DNA from: Lycocorax pyrrhopterus obiensis
Lineage: Eukaryota > Chordata > Aves > Passeriformes > Paradisaeidae
Assembly (NCBI GenBank): GCA_014706295.1
Contig: JACSVZ010000007.1
Span: forward strand, 38,115,133 to 38,179,132
DNA length: 64,000 nt
Direction of reading: 5' to 3'
The position numbers and the translations under genes are program-made. This document shows, one piece after another, positions 24,692-39,271 of this stretch. The notes below the pieces were generated by a model that was not told the origin of the DNA, searched no databases, and saw nothing but the letters and a program-made list of their open reading frames with translations. Every line of letters begins with the position of its first letter. Within the stretch, counting starts at the first letter, position 1.

Positions 24692-27600
24692 ACTTCCATC
24701 AAAGCATAGTAATAGATTTTTAAAAAGAAAGAGTTGTCTCTGCTTCAGTAGGAGAGAGATTATTTGGAAGTCAAACTAATACTGTGTACAAAAGCAGGAA
24801 TAGTTGAATTCATCAGATGCTTAATTCAATGTGAATCTGCCTCTTGAATAAAATAATACCAGGAACAGCAGGATGCCTTAGCAAGTACTCGGAAGTGCTC
24901 ATTGGGCAGGGCCCATGATCTGCCTTGCTGTCAACCTTTGAGCACTGATTCCTGATGAGACTGGTACTCAGTTAAAAGCCAAATGCTGTGTTCAGAACCT
25001 AGGCTAGAGTAATGTATGGGAAATGCCTCTCATTTCACTCTGGATTTAGGTGTTAGTGAACACAGTTGTTGCTCTGTGCTTGTCTTGTACTCAGCCTAAC
25101 TAGTCAGATCAAGTTGGTACTGAACTCAGTTTTCTCTTGTAATCAATTGTATATGAACGGGCACCAGAAACTGACAAAACACAGCGACTTTTTAGAAACT
25201 ATCTTCTTAATTTTGTTTTGAAAGAAACTTGTTTATGGGTTCTTTGTCATAGTGTCTTACTCTTAAGATGCCATATTAAAAAATTCTTATTTTGTTTTCC
25301 ATTTCAATTCTGACAATGTTTATTTTGGAATGAGATGCAGCTATGCAATAACATGTTTCGCTCCAAATAGCCAATATGTACTCTCAGTCCTACTGCACTG
25401 AACATCTACTTTTTGTAGCTGTTTGATCTGGTGTGTATGTGTGTGTGGGGGGGTGTCTGTGTGCATGCGTTTATTTCTGTAGTTCCTACCTTGAAGAAAA
25501 AACAGCGTTATTAAGATAATATACCTTACACTGCTTCTGGTAAAAACGTACGTTTATTTTTACAGCTATATTGACCACATCTGTTTTAAAAGCAGAAGCT
25601 ACAACATATTTAGGAGAATATTTATGTCAGCAAAGGGAACATAAAGACTGCATCTCTCAAATGTTCTTCTTTTTAGTCTCCACATTCTGCTGTACACATA
25701 TGCATAGAGCACACCACTCTCCTGTCACAATGAAATAACTATTTCATTCAGCCTGAGTTTATCATTGTCTTGCATGATGAGAAGTATCAGTAACTGGAAT
25801 AGTAATTTGGCACTGGAAGGGAGGGGAATTGAGTATTATCAAAGAGTATGTCGTGCATTTTTTAACTGGTTACTTCTTAATAACAAATTTTTAATGCAAA
25901 AATTTTTGAATGCTTAGAAACATGGCAGTTTAACAGAAGCCAGTAGAGACCTAATCAAAAAAAAGCTGTAAGTTTTAAACAAGGAAACATGAATAATAGT
26001 TCTTGAACTAGAACAGTCTGAGTTGTACTCAAAAATTTCATGAAAGGCGTAATGGTAAATGAACGCAAATATGTGTGATAAGTTAATGAAATGCTAAAAT
26101 GGTGATATAACATCTTTTCTTCCTGTGCCTTTGATAGGGAACAGATCAAACACCTATTAAAATAACAAAAACAAACCAAGAAACCCCCATAAAACCAGCA
26201 AAGAAAAAACCTTTCTAGAACTTTTTAAAGGATATTACATAAAACCACTGAACTACTGTGTTGAAGCCACAATGAACATGTCTTAATATATCGAAGCCAA
26301 CATTCAAAGGGAGAATGTCATGCACTTTCTCTGTTAAACAGCTGTTTCATGCATGTAAGGTCTGTTGCAAGTACTTTGATGTTATTGAAATATTTTGAAT
26401 TTTTTTTTAAATAAAGCTGAGAAAGATTATTGGTCTTTCACTGACCAATGTCCTTGCTTTATTACCCTTTGTTATCTTTTAATGTGATATTTAGATGTTT
26501 TGTTTACACCACTACATTCCATCACGTAGGTTTCAATTCATATTTTTATGATACTAAAACTCTTGCACGTCCCTTGGATGCCTCAGATCTCCATTTCCAC
26601 ATACTTGCTAACACTATCAGCAAATGATCAAGGCCTCTACAGCCACCACCAAACAACAGCTTGATGCTATTTGAATTAACCAGCTTCTGTGCAAAATCAG
26701 GTTGCGTAGCCTTCTCTGGAGCAGCACTGTAAGTGGTTCTCTTCCCCACAGACAGTCTGGTTCTTCTGGGGTTGGATTCTGTTATCTGTTAAACATTCTG
26801 AGCTGCTTTTAGGTCATGAACTTAAACATGTGGTCCCAGGTAGCTGGGGTTGAATGGCAGAGCATTTAGAGGCTTTTGTGAGCTTTGTGCCAAGTTGCAT
26901 CTCACACCTGCCAAACACAATACCTAGAGGATGTGCCAGGATCGGATGCTTTGCTTTTGCCTTTGTTTCATTTTCTTCTGCCTTTCTCCTAATATACCTT
27001 GGTTTGGTCTATGATGAAAGGCGGCAGACTGATTTCGTATAAATAAGCTGCAGTGCATGCTTTGAAAATAAGAGAAATGTTCACTTTGTTCTCCACACAA
27101 TGGAACAGCAGCGATCACAGTTTTTAAACTTTTTTTTTTTTCAAAATAGGCCAACTTTATTTTTATTGGCCATTTTCTGAATTTAATTCCAGGCGTGTTC
27201 AGTTGTTGTTATTTTTAGTTACCTTCTCCCTGGGAGTGACAGTTGATAGACACTACGTTTCCAAACACATAGAAGCTGGTGAGGTGTTTTGAGGCAGGAT
27301 GCACTTCTGGTTGTGTTTTCTCATCACTGCTGTCCTTTTTCTCTGTTATCTTCCATCCCAATAGTGCCAAAGTTAGAGCTGTCTGTACTGTTTTTCTAGG
27401 CAGAATTTGCAGTGCAAAAGGAAATCCATATTCTATGTATGTCTCACCAGGGAAGAAAGCTTTTAAAGATTTCATTGTGAGATAAGGACATGCATCCAAA
27501 AGGGCTTTATAGCTGAAGGAATATGAGCTCCCAGTGGTCTACAGGCTTATTCAACCAGGGCAGTTGTCTCCTCATGAGTGGAGAGACTGATTGACTGTAC

Positions 27601-29049
27601 CAGACTTCCCTCTGGAATCAATTCATGTTCCTATGTACCATTATAGCATGAATGTGAGGTACTACAGCAGAAGCTAATTAGGATACTTAGATGTGCCTTA
27701 GAATCATAATTTTCTTCCATCTTAATTTTCTGTTCAGTGACTTTTAAGATCTGCTTTTTACAACCTTCTGACTGTCGTTGTAGGACTGAGACAAAAAACT
27801 AAAGAGACTATTACTAAGATATCAGCTATTGTCACCTTTGGATGTTTGCACATCCATTGAGAAATGAAGTAAACGCAAAAGGGAGTTTGCAGTGAAAAAC
27901 CTTTCTATTTCTGCCAGTACATCAGTAATGTTTCATTTGATGGAAATGCATGGATTGCATTCTGAACTAAGGGGTGGAGGTAAATCTGGATTTTGTTGGC
28001 TAATTGTGCAAAAAGAACAACGTAACAATAGAATGTTTCTTAAAGGAAACTCCAAGCAAATGTGCACCTTTCTATTTCAATGGTAGCTATACTAATACAG
28101 CAAATTATCGTGCTGAAAACATAAGTAATGCAGGTTAAAAGACAAGAGTGGTGCAACACAAACTCTGTTCTAGAAAAATTTCCCATTGCAAATTTTCTTC
28201 ATAAAAACGTGATAGATGTTTTAAAAAAAATTAATACTGATACGTGAATTAATTAATCAGTTTTCTAGCAGTATATTTTGAAGAAACATTTTTAGTCAAA
28301 TAAAATTTCCTGCTCCCAATCCCAGGCATTACTCTTACTTTGTTTAAAATCATTACCAAACAGTTCTGTGGGACAGTAAGCCTTTGTATTCTTTGTTTAT
28401 TTTATCATAATTTTTTCCCCTTGAAGCAATTCCTATAGGCCTATGGATGGAGAGGCATTTATTTTGAAAAATTTCATGAAATTACTTGCCCTTCCAACAT
28501 GCCTGAACTCAAGATGTTATTACAAAGGCCGAAAGGGTTTGTCTATATGGACCTAATTAATTAAAAATGGAAGTTAGAAAGGTTACGTAGTCATTTATGA
28601 GAAGACATAGAAATATAAAACCAGAGTCTATTATGTGACATTTTACTTTGTTCTCCTGGCTGAAGAATTATGAAATTAAACTTGCATTTAAAAAAAAAAA
28701 AAATAGAATAGGCAGATCACGCAAGATTAACCTGATTTCTTTCTAACCAGATCACTGGCTTTCTTTTGGGAAAAGAAATGCTAACTACTAAGAGTATTTC
28801 TGGAGCTTAATTTGCTATACTGCTGTTTCAAAAATTATTTATTCAACCAAAAAGTATAGGTGTCAGCATAAGAATTGCTAGATTGTGGAGTGGGTAAGAA
28901 ACTAAGCTCAGTGAGGTGGTAGTGAAAGGGAGCTTCCTAACAAGAGAGCAGATTTTAAGGAACTTCTCAAGATCTGAAAAAAGTTGACCAGTGAGACAAA
29001 ACTAAGAGAAAGAAGCAGTCAGGGCTGAATAATTTTGAGAACTAGGGTA
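24692..29049. other. Gene-free AT-rich unique sequence
   Basis: Nothing recognised beyond a TG-rich microsatellite-like run at about 25431-25470 and homopolymer tracts. Overlapping short frames at 26854-27499 are on both strands and have no recognisable domain. Confidence 0.5.
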
Positions 29050-29300
29050 GCAGAAATTGAATGAAATTGCATAGCAGAAAGTGCGAAATGCTGCACCTGG
29101 AGACTAATAGTACTAAATTCTCTTAGAGTGAGGAATTCTACCAGATAGGAATGACTGAAATAGAGAAATTGATCTTAAAGAGCCTAAGAGGCACCACTGT
29201 GATGCAATGTCATAAAGTCAAATGTAATCCTAAGGCTGGAGTGATGTTTCCGGGGAAGACTGGATGGTACTGGTACTGGTGGAGCTGTAGAAGGGAATGA
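29050..29300 (+). mobile_element. Ancient degraded CR1/L3-like LINE fragment (plus)
   Basis: The segment keeps landmarks of the region between the reverse transcriptase and the 3' end of old CR1/L3 elements: a GAAATGCTGCACCTGG-like block (about 29085-29101), then TGTGATGCAATG and TCAAATGTAATCCTAAGG (about 29199-29238), then a GG(G)AAG...ATGGTACTGG block. Order and spacing agree with the family; every block is diverged. Much older than the other CR1 copies here. Ends are approximate. Confidence 0.55.
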
Positions 29301-30268
29301 TTTATACAAGTTATACAAAATACTGGGTACCAGTGGCTAGTATTAGCGGTGACCCGAACCAAGGACTATTGTGCATGTTGCCCCAAGTTTCCCTCTGCCT
29401 TGGGAGTGTGGATTTATGCTCAGCACAGGAGGGAAATGAGACATGAAAAGTTTTACTGAGGGTTATGGCATTCTAATGTGGAGGTATCCAACTGTTCCCA
29501 AGGAGGAAATGCCACTGTTGGGCTGGGCATGGAGCCTCCTATGCTAAGGAAAGGGGAATTCAAAGTGTGAAAGATATTGGTAAAGACTTTGAGGATTATC
29601 AGGAGAATGGCTTATTTATCTGGGGATGGAGAAGATGAAAAATTGCAGAAATTGTGATAAATTTGGATGGAAATTAGATGTAACTAGCAAAAAGAAGGCT
29701 AGGAGATTACATGATTGCTCTCCCTGGGGCGTTTAAATGCCAGGGACCCTGGAAAACACTGTAAGTTGGAGGATCATGTAGTTTCAGGAAGAGTTTGGTA
29801 TTAGCTGGCCACAAATAAATTTAAGATGGAAATTTAATTGAAAACATCCAGCCACTAAATGATACAGAACCTAAAAGACCTACAGCAAAAGACGTGAAAC
29901 CTTAAGTCCTTTTCAGAAGGCAATCAATGTGCTTTTGAAAAGATAGATGATTTGTGTAATAGAGTACCAAACTTGGTGAAAAAGGAGGTCCTTCCCACTC
30001 TTCATCCCTTGATTTCAAAGACATTGAACTATTATAAGCTAAAAAACCCTCAAACACATTTGCCACCTATGAGGTTATTTCAAAGATTATTTTGCACATT
30101 AAAAAATCCAAGTTCTCTTTGCACTCCTTCCTAAATTCCCCTGTTTCTGTACGAGTGCAGAGCAGTTTCTAGAAATGGTTTGCTGTGTCTTACAACATGC
30201 AGTGACCTTTGGATATGATGTAATGTCATCTACAGGGTGAGCAGAGAACCTCCAATTGCACCCATTTC

Positions 30269-30313
30269 CAAGTGTTTGGGGTTTTCAAACCCTAAAGCCA
30301 GAGGGGTAATGCA
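30269..30313 (+). repeat. Possible L2/MIR-type 3' tail, copy 1
   Basis: AAGTGTTTGGGGTTTTCAAA with a following AAGCC...TAATGCAC resembles the CTTTGG-type tail shared by L2 and MIR3-like elements and resembles 33881-33925 in the same order. Short and diverged, so weak. Confidence 0.25.
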
Positions 30314-32379
30314 CAGCTTCTCTGCTCAATTTGCTAGGCATCTGAGCAACCAGTTTTATAGTCTAAAAGAATCTCAATGTCTGTTTACATAATAGATGAG
30401 GATGCTGCAGGAGAGAAGCATTATTACGATAGGATAGCTCAGATGCAGCCACTGCATGTGCTGAGATTTTCAAATTTAGTCCCTCAGACACAGTAGTAAA
30501 TTTCTAGGAGCAACATGAACACAGAATGAAAAATCTCAATTTTTTTCAGACTTGTTATGTTTGTCAGTGTGCATGTAAAAAGTTTGCCAAACACAAAGTG
30601 GTTTAGGTGAGAGCAAATATAAATGATCAGTATTTTAAATTTTAATGAATACATTTATTTATCATTAACATTAATTTTTAATACTATGTATAATATTACT
30701 ACTACTACTGTTGCTATATATTTCTTGTTACTTGTTACCAATGAAGGAGGCAACATACTTTTCACCGCTCTTTCCTTCCTGAGATATTTAACTTTCTGTG
30801 CAGGTACTAGCTGTCAATCAAGGCTAATCAAACTGGCACAGTTAACATAATACATCATAAAATTTCACAGTAATGTCAACCTGTAATTCTGTCAATCTGG
30901 TTAAAGGAAATAGGCTAAAAACAATATTGTCGTTTTGTAATAACACAGGGAAACAGAATTTTGGAATAATATTTTTAGTCTCTGCTATAAATATGTTGTA
31001 TACAGTTTTCAAGAGCAGATGTGGTTTCCATTAGGATTGAATTGGTCAAATACCCAGGGTTTTGAATCCTTATTTTTCACTTCTCTCACTCTCAGATATT
31101 TTCAATGTATCCTGAAAAGGAAATGGGGTATTGCAATTCTTTCTGTATTGTGACGCTGGAGATGTCCAGGAAAAAGAGAAAAGGAGGGTCATGAATTTCT
31201 TCTCTGCTTGTGTGACTGCAAGGAAATGTTATATGATGGAACCAGCCAAGGTTGGTTGGGTTGTAATGTCTAGCAAAGAAGGTTCTCAGCTCTGCTATCA
31301 GCCACATTTATATCCCTTGCATGCTAGCAGTAGAGGAAGCTCATAGCAAAATTTCAAATCAAGACAGATATAGTTTTACTCCAGTTTATACACATGGGAA
31401 CAGAAAAGCGCAGTCTGGCTATTTGCATGACACATCACGGAAATGTAGGCAGAAAATGTAAGGCTTCAAAACTTGATGTCTTTCTCCTTAGGAGATTATG
31501 ATTTGCAGACCTCTACAAGTTTTTTGGTAACTATTCAAGCTCTTATCAGACAAGGTTAAGTCTGTTGAAAATATTGCTTTTCAACTTTGCCTTTGGCAAA
31601 CCTTGTACAGAAATCGAATCCAAGTTCACAGCGAGATATATCCATTTACTGCTATTACAGTGTATTCAAATGCACAAGTACCCCTCTTAAAATGAATGAG
31701 GCCTCACATGAACTGAAATATTAATTGGGCCAAACAGGCATTATAGAAGCCTATATGGACTTAGCTTGTTCAAGAATGTTTGTAGCATATTCTTCTGTGT
31801 TGATGTCTACTTGCCTGAAGCAATTGCTCATGTTTCATGTACTGGGGAAGGAACATCTTTGGACACTTTGGAAGCACTAAACAGATTTCTCTCTCCTCCT
31901 ACAAGTGGATTTTTTTCAAAATTCAGAACACTGTATAATGAGTTACCTAGGTTAGGTGGTCTTTGTCAGGTGATGACGTAGTTTGTAAACCAGGCAAAGC
32001 TTAAAGGGAGGGTTATGTGAGATGTATGTTTAATTATCAGGAATCTTCGGTTTTAGGTGCAGAAGCTAAAGAGAAAGGATGATAAATTAATCTGAGATCT
32101 ATAAATGAAGCCTAGGTCTTGTTGTAGAAAGGCTGGGAAAACAAGGTGAGAATATGGTCTTTGGGAAAGGCAGTATTGACAATTAGATGCCAAAAAAAAA
32201 AAGGGGTAAAAGCAGATGCAAGCAATCATTCGTACCTGGATACAACATCCATGGGATTGCATGAGACTAAACAGTCATTGCAGTAAGAGAAAAGCAGCAG
32301 AATGGAAACTAAATTCACTTCAGTTTCGTATCTAAAAATCCATCATTCTTTAGCAAAATAGAACAGAGAGTCTGAGACA

Positions 32380-33074
32380 ATGACTTCTCACAGCAGATGG
32401 ACAAGACTAATTAAAAAAATATCAGACAAAGTACTTAAAGTGGTGCAATACTTTGAAGGAGAAGTTTACAAATTATATCTGGAGGGAAAAGGCAGAAGCA
32501 TTTCAGGCTTACTTAAGTTGCAAGCACAAACAGATCTTCAGATACCATTAGGCAGGGAACATACTGCTTTGGAAAGTGATAGCTACATTCAGGAGCTGTT
32601 AACCCAGAAATTTACAGAGTGGTCTTTCAACAACGGGTTGCTTCTGAATACAGAATAAGAGCTTGTAAGTGAATGTGCAGTTGATGTAGACATGAAAACA
32701 GTGAGAGAGCTGTGTGCAGCCTCCTGGACTTTTCTTGCTGTAATACCTAGTGGCAGTAGAAGATGATTTTGTAGACCTAATAATTTGGCAGCTGTGTACA
32801 GTAGTCTTGCCCGTGCCTCATAAACTTATCAGCCAAAAGGAGAAATAACCATTTTCTCTTCCCAGTATATGCATGTGACATAAATCAATTAGAGAATTGT
32901 TGTTGCACAAGTGCCCAAGCTGTTCCTAAATTTAGGTCTCCCTGTTTCATTTCTCCTATAGGAGAAAGAGAGTGTGTGATTGCTCTAGACTCATTGCCTT
33001 CACCCTCAACCAAGAGAAGTAAGCACTGCTTTAAATGTGTAGCAAGAGGCCACACAAGAAGGACTGTGTGTTAG
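32380..33074 (+). pseudogene. Possible retroelement gag-like remnant
   Basis: Two open stretches of about 92 codons (32380-32658) and about 40 codons (roughly 32950-33074) are separated by stop-rich sequence. The second has a basic context followed by a zinc-knuckle-like motif, cysteines at 33027 and 33036, histidine at 33051 and a last cysteine at 33069: C-x2-C-x4-H-x5-C. The spacing is one residue longer than the retroviral C-x2-C-x4-H-x4-C and a stop follows at once, as expected after a 1-bp change. The first frame has no domain I recognise, and linking it to the knuckle is inference. Alternatives are a fragment of a cellular CCHC protein retrocopy or chance. Confidence 0.25.
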
Positions 33075-33880
33075 CGCAAAGAAGAGAGAATGCCTTAAAG
33101 GATAATGATGGTTTGCTTCTTCCAATAAAATGCCTGCCTCAAAGTTATAAGGAAGCCCTTTTGGGTTAGTCTTTACTACTGTCACACAACATCACTGGGA
33201 GTTGACTTCTTTTAAAACAGCAAAAGAAAGTTGTGAAGAAATGTCAGAGTTAACCCAGCTCGAGCCTTTCCATACTGATAAATCCAAAAAATGACCTGAG
33301 GGAAAGGAGCCCTTTGCCAGATCTCAAACCACAGCAAGGCTGAGCAGACAAAGCTCTGAAGTATGAGTCAGTCCAGTGATTTATGCAATGTGTAGTGAAG
33401 TGGAAAATATTTATAAATCACTTGCCTTCTCTCAGAAAGGATATAGGAAAACCAATTATAACACTCTTAAAATGTGGGAGGAGCATTTCAGTGCAAACAT
33501 GAATTTTTTTGCAGAGAGGCCTGTTTTTAAATAAAAGCATTCAGAAACAAAGAAAAAACATGGAGTTCTTATTTAAAGAGGCTTTCTGTAAAGGAGTGAA
33601 CTGCAACACTCTATATCATTAAACAAAAGTGTTTCCTTGCAACTGCAAAAAATGGTTAGAAGTATATATTCTAAGTTACTGTCGGTGTGGTAATGCTAAC
33701 TGTTATAGAGTCGTGTGTAAGTCATTCAAAGTAGGAAAAGACGAGCACAAGAAGCAGGAATCCCTCCCCCAGCTTCCAATCTGTTCCTGTATGAGGTATG
33801 ACAATCACCAAGCCTCACACTTTCTGATGCAGAAATGTGTCGGGAGTGTAGACAAGAACACAGAGCAACTGGAATTTGTC

Positions 33881-33925
33881 TAAGTGCTTTGGGTTTTCAA
33901 ACGTGAAGGCAAAATAGCACCATGA
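33881..33925 (+). repeat. Possible L2/MIR-type 3' tail, copy 2
   Basis: TAAGTGCTTTGGGTTTTCAA, then a GTGAAGGC-AAAATAGCACC block, follows the layout of the CTTTGAGAT...GAAAGGCGCTATA...GCAC tail of old L2/MIR3-like elements. The upstream part is too diverged to call. Confidence 0.35.
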
Positions 33926-36900
33926 AATAAGTTGGTTGAAGCTGGGACGTGGAGGAGGTAGCCTGAATATGCATAGGGAATGTATATTTCCTTGGGATCT
34001 CTATCCCATTACAGTATTCCAGAAAAGGTTCAGACTGTTAAGCTACGAATCTGCAGTGTTTTTACCTATGGGAGTTGTCAGTTCTCAAGATTATAATTTT
34101 AAAGAAATTTTGAATTAGTTGGATTTTGTGAACTAAAGCTCCTATAGAAATAATTTTTAACAGTTTGGTACTAGTGTTAGTTATACATACTGGAGACACA
34201 TTTCAAGCCTGTGTCACCACATGTAACCTCCTGCAGCTGAGTCACATCTCTTCAAGTCACACCCTGAGAAGGCATAATCAGAAGAGGACAGGATTCCACT
34301 GAACGTGTCATTGATAAGTTAGTAGTTCTACTATCCCCAGCTTCAAAAAGAAGACAGTTTAGATGAGCAGCACATCAAGGCATGTTGCCGGTCCATTTAA
34401 GAAATATGCTGGTAATGAGCTTTAACAAATTAGTAAAGAAGGAATGTTAGTTTGCCCTGTGCAGAAGAGATTGTCTACATGGCAGCTACTAGTGCTAAAG
34501 TATTTTTCTTGCTAAAAGCAGTATTGACAATGCAGTATTCTTTCTGACAAATGGTGAGCCAAACAGGAGATCATGACTGTGCCATTCTTGGTTTTATGGA
34601 TTCCTGTTTTGGCTTGGGAGACACCTGAAAAATTTTACAAGGGAAAGTGAGTTGGTAACTTACATTATAGGAAGATTAAGAAAGAATGTGAAAACTAAAC
34701 TTAGAAAGTATATGTTGTGAAAAAGCTAACTGTGGCTCTTCAGGAAAGTTGTTTATAAAGTTTATGGAAGGATAACACAGAAATAGACATTGTGAAATAC
34801 CTTATGCGGCTCTTCACATGTGTAACAGATTTATACCTAACCAATCCTCTAAATATCACAATTATTTTAACTGCATTTTCGGTCATCTAAGATTACTCGG
34901 CGGTTTTTTTTGGTTTTTGATTTTTTTCCAAAAACTTTCTTATATCTCCTCCAATCCTTGCAAATGGGTATAAAACCTTTCCAGAGGCTTCATAAGAGAT
35001 CTATCCCTTATTTGACCAAGCCAGGTAAAAAGACAAAATGGAACAGGTAAGTTTATTAAGAAACAAATATATTATCTGTCCTCTCAACACTACTGGAAAA
35101 TACACTAATCATTAGTATCATCTGAGCTCTCTCTTCTCACTCTAATCCCCACTGCTGGGAGGCCAACATTCTTTTTTTTAATTTCCTGTTATTAAAAAAA
35201 GGAAGTGATACTCTTCAGGGGGGAAGGCAAACCCTTTGCTGTTTCTGTCATACATGTCGTGCTCACCAGTCACTCTTAGGTCCCAGGAGACTGGATGCCA
35301 TTAAGCTTTGGTTCAGCAGTTTTTAACTGGGAAACAAAAAGAAAGAGAGAGTAGAGAGATAAACTATACTTTTAAAAATTACAATGAAAAATTTATTTTA
35401 ACTCTTGAAAAGTTGCTTGTGAATGTTTGAATAAAATGATGTGTAGTGTGGCAAGTAATCTGGCATTCTGCTCCCTCTTTGTCATGATCAGTACAGTTAC
35501 AAAAGTAGACAGTTTTTAAGCTTTGGTGGGAACCATATGTTAGGAGTTTTTGAATTAAAGAAAGAGAGAAGTCATGCACACCTCTAGGGAAGATCGAGAA
35601 GGCAGATCAGGAAGAATTTCACAGCCAAGAAATAACTGTAATAAGAATGGAGCATCAATCACCAATGACTTCAATTATTTTGTCATTGAGTGGAATAAAA
35701 AGATACAAAGGAATAGAAAGATGACACATTTCTTAAGCACGATTGGAATGTTTTTAGACACCAGATCAACATGAAATATTGGGTGTCTATTTTTCATCAG
35801 AACTAAATCTGTTTCAAGAAATTACGTGCTAAAAATGTTTAATGTAAGTGATATGACCATAATGAATTTCAACTCTTATTACTCTCATTAAGGGGGAGTC
35901 GATATTTTAATTAATTAGTTTTTGTTATGGTTATGTAATTGATTGTAATAATTGTAACTCTGATTCTGTGAACTGCTGTAGACTCTTGGTCCTCAGTGAT
36001 TGCAGAGGTCCCACCGTGCTTCAGCTGTCTTGTGTGTAGGTGCAGGAGTCATCCTGCAGTCATGTAGGAATACAGAGAGTGGAATCAATACAACACAGCA
36101 CTGCAAAAGCCTTATAACACTGTGGTAAGTGAGCTCCAAAATACAAAAAAAGCAAAGACATCTCTCCTTCTCCCTTCACAGATTGAACTCTGGCTGTGTT
36201 CTTCTCCTCACAAACACCTAAATAGATACACGTTTCCTTGGCCCAGCAGCAAGAAATGCAGCATGTTTGGGTATTGATTGTAGTTTCTGTATGAGATTTT
36301 CAAATGTTTGTTGTATATACTCTTATGGCTGGCCGGACACACTTGAATGGTGTGGAGAACAACTGACTGGTTGTTAAAGGATAGGTGAAGATATTTTGTC
36401 TCTTTTTTCAGGGGTAAAAATAAGAGTAGGGAAAATATAGTGATTTTGTGTCAAATATAGAAACAGACCTTGGCTAACAGATGGGAACATATATATACAT
36501 TTGCATATTATTATATATATAATAAATTATGATGCTTATAAATTAGCAGATTCTATATTGTAAAATTTCCCTCCCCCCAAAATAAACATCTTAGACATAC
36601 AAGAAGAGGCAGTTTAAGCATTAGCAGCCTTAAATCATTATAAACCATCAATTTTTGGCAATTCATCAAATATAACATCAAAACCTGGAATAGTTTTGTA
36701 AAGATCTCAAGATTAACAGATCAAGTTTTCTCTTGAGAACACTCAAGTATTACCTTCAGCACACCATGATGCAATATATCAAATTTCAGCATTGCTAGTA
36801 TATTGAGTGTTGGGGATGAAATTCTTAATTGCCATTACGAGGAACCCATGACTCACATTTATACACTGCTCACTAACAGACATCCAGAACTTATTCTATT

Positions 36901-37437
36901 TTTCAGACATTCTAAGGTCTGTCTAACAGAAAATTAATTCATTCTTCTCATCAGCTTCTTGGGTGAAGGCCAGAAATTTCTTAGGTGAGGGCCAAAAATG
37001 CATGCTATTTGGCAGAATAAAAGCATTGTATTTCAAAGCTAGAAATCATGTTAAAACTGAGAAGGAAACAGCTTTCTACAAGAATGCAGGACAGCTCTGG
37101 AAAGTCTAAAACATTTGACTTGAAAGATATTTGGTTTTTACAAGCTAAAAGTTACTCTGGTAGCTTTCAGATAAGTTTAAGTTTTTTTACTTTCTCAGAG
37201 GTTTGTGTGTTGAACTTGTGCTGAGATTTTATAATTTGAAGAGTATACAATACAATTCCAACAAAATGTTTTAAAACTCCCTAAGAAACAAATAAATTTT
37301 CAAAATAGTATTCCTGTTAAATATATAATATAAAGAATGCATGAAAAATTGATGAGATATATGAGTTTTATTAGATCTTGCTTATGATGGCCTGCTTTTT
37401 CAGTTATATATAAGGTATCTATCTAATAGTATCTTTT

Positions 37438-37440
<3 letters not shown>

Positions 37441-37468
<28 letters not shown>
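37441..37468. repeat. (AT)14 microsatellite
   Basis: Uninterrupted AT dinucleotide repeat of 28 bp. Likely length-polymorphic. Confidence 0.97.
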
Positions 37469-39271
37469 CAAAACTTACACCAGTGCATACTGCACTATCA
37501 GACTTCCACTGTTATTCTCATATCTCTCTCAGCAAATAAAACGAATAGTAATTTATTTCCTTGAATTTGCAGGGGCAGAAGTACGTGCACAGAGATACAT
37601 AAAACCATCTCCATCACTAAGTTCTAGCTGTAAACGGTTCTGACCTCTCAATGTTGGAAATTAGGAGCAGAGAATGACCAGTAATTTAAGAAAAAATAGG
37701 AAACCCAGATATTACTACAACTGGGCTCTAAAATGCTGAAAATATTTCCATGGAGAATATATTAATATTTTGGGGAAATACTAGAAGTATTACAATATTT
37801 TGATTTTTCTTGTTATATCAGGAACTTGTATGCACTTACATTTCAATGTAAGCAGCCCGTAGCATACTTCACACTTTAAAAGAGTTTTGAAGTTCTCAGA
37901 TACAGTGGCCAATTGCACAGAGGATAAAAAATACAACACATTTTAAACCTAACATTTTGACCTCAGCAGCTAGATACTAATGACTGAATATGTACAGTTT
38001 GCAAACTGAGGGAGCCGCCACCTCATTGGTTACGATGAGCCAATATTTTCAGAATAACCGTGTCCAATAATGACCACCAGCAACTACCTTTTATAAGAAA
38101 GAAAAAAGATACTTCCTTCCAGCGAAACAAGGTATCAGCCTAAAACATAGATTGGGCCAGAGCTAAACCTCAGAAATAGAAGAGCTGCTGGAAAGCACTA
38201 CTGTTATATAAGGGTACCTATTGTTTCTTTTGTGAGAATGGCAGTGGTTTATCCTTTATAGGCATCTCCAAATATAAGGAAATGTCTTGCCTTTCTTCCA
38301 AACAGGGTACCTGTATGGTGTATTTTTTTACTTATTGCCTTCTGAAGTTTGCAGGTGACTTTCCCTAAGTATTCCCTGTGCAATAACTCAACCAAAAGGA
38401 ACTTTCATGAGACAGATAGACCAGAATTCAATCAAGAGTCTATCAGGCATCATAATAACAGAGTTTTAAATTACCATTGCTTTTAATATGCCTGGTAATG
38501 GGTAATTAACCTCCCCTGGTTTGCCATAGAATTTTGTTAATGTAATTTTATTTTATACAATAAAAGTATTGAAAGACAATGTGTAAAGTCATGGGAGCAT
38601 GTGCAGGTTTTTTAGTTTGTAAGGTGGTGAGATGTCTTGCTGTCTGATCCTGCATACAGTGTAAAGAGATAAACCTCCAACTTTATAGACCTACCACTGA
38701 AAGCCACAGTTCAGGAGAAAGTGATAACCACGTGTCAAGCTGCAGGATCAAGAATCTATCTTAGTAACTGAAAATAGTCAGCATCTGCTGTTAAACTAAA
38801 AAAACCTAAAATCCCAAAGAATGTATTTTCAGATTTCTTTTAAAAAATTGAGGAGTTTTTATGATCACAGCCACATGCTTTTGAGTGTGGTCTGTAGACC
38901 TCTTGACAAGGTATATAAGTGTGTGAGTTCTCTTGAAAGGAAGCCACAGCAATGTAAGACAGAAAATTCTGGTAATTCAATGGGTGTCTGTCCATCATAA
39001 AGTGGAATTTTAGCAAATGTAGTAGTAATACAATATTTAATTGAAGAAGCTCTGTTGAATACTCTGTATGATCAAGGTTCTTCTAAAAAAAACCCAAAAA
39101 ACCAATCAAGCAATGGCAAAGGAAATAGAGGAACTTCAGTGCAGGCATAAGGATAGAAGACCCTGCTTTGGATTGTCTTATGACCTTTCACTGTACTTGG
39201 CAAGAAGAGCTCCTTTGACTTCATCGGGCTTTCCTGCAGTCTCTATCTACTGTTGTTATTTGTGCTCTAAA

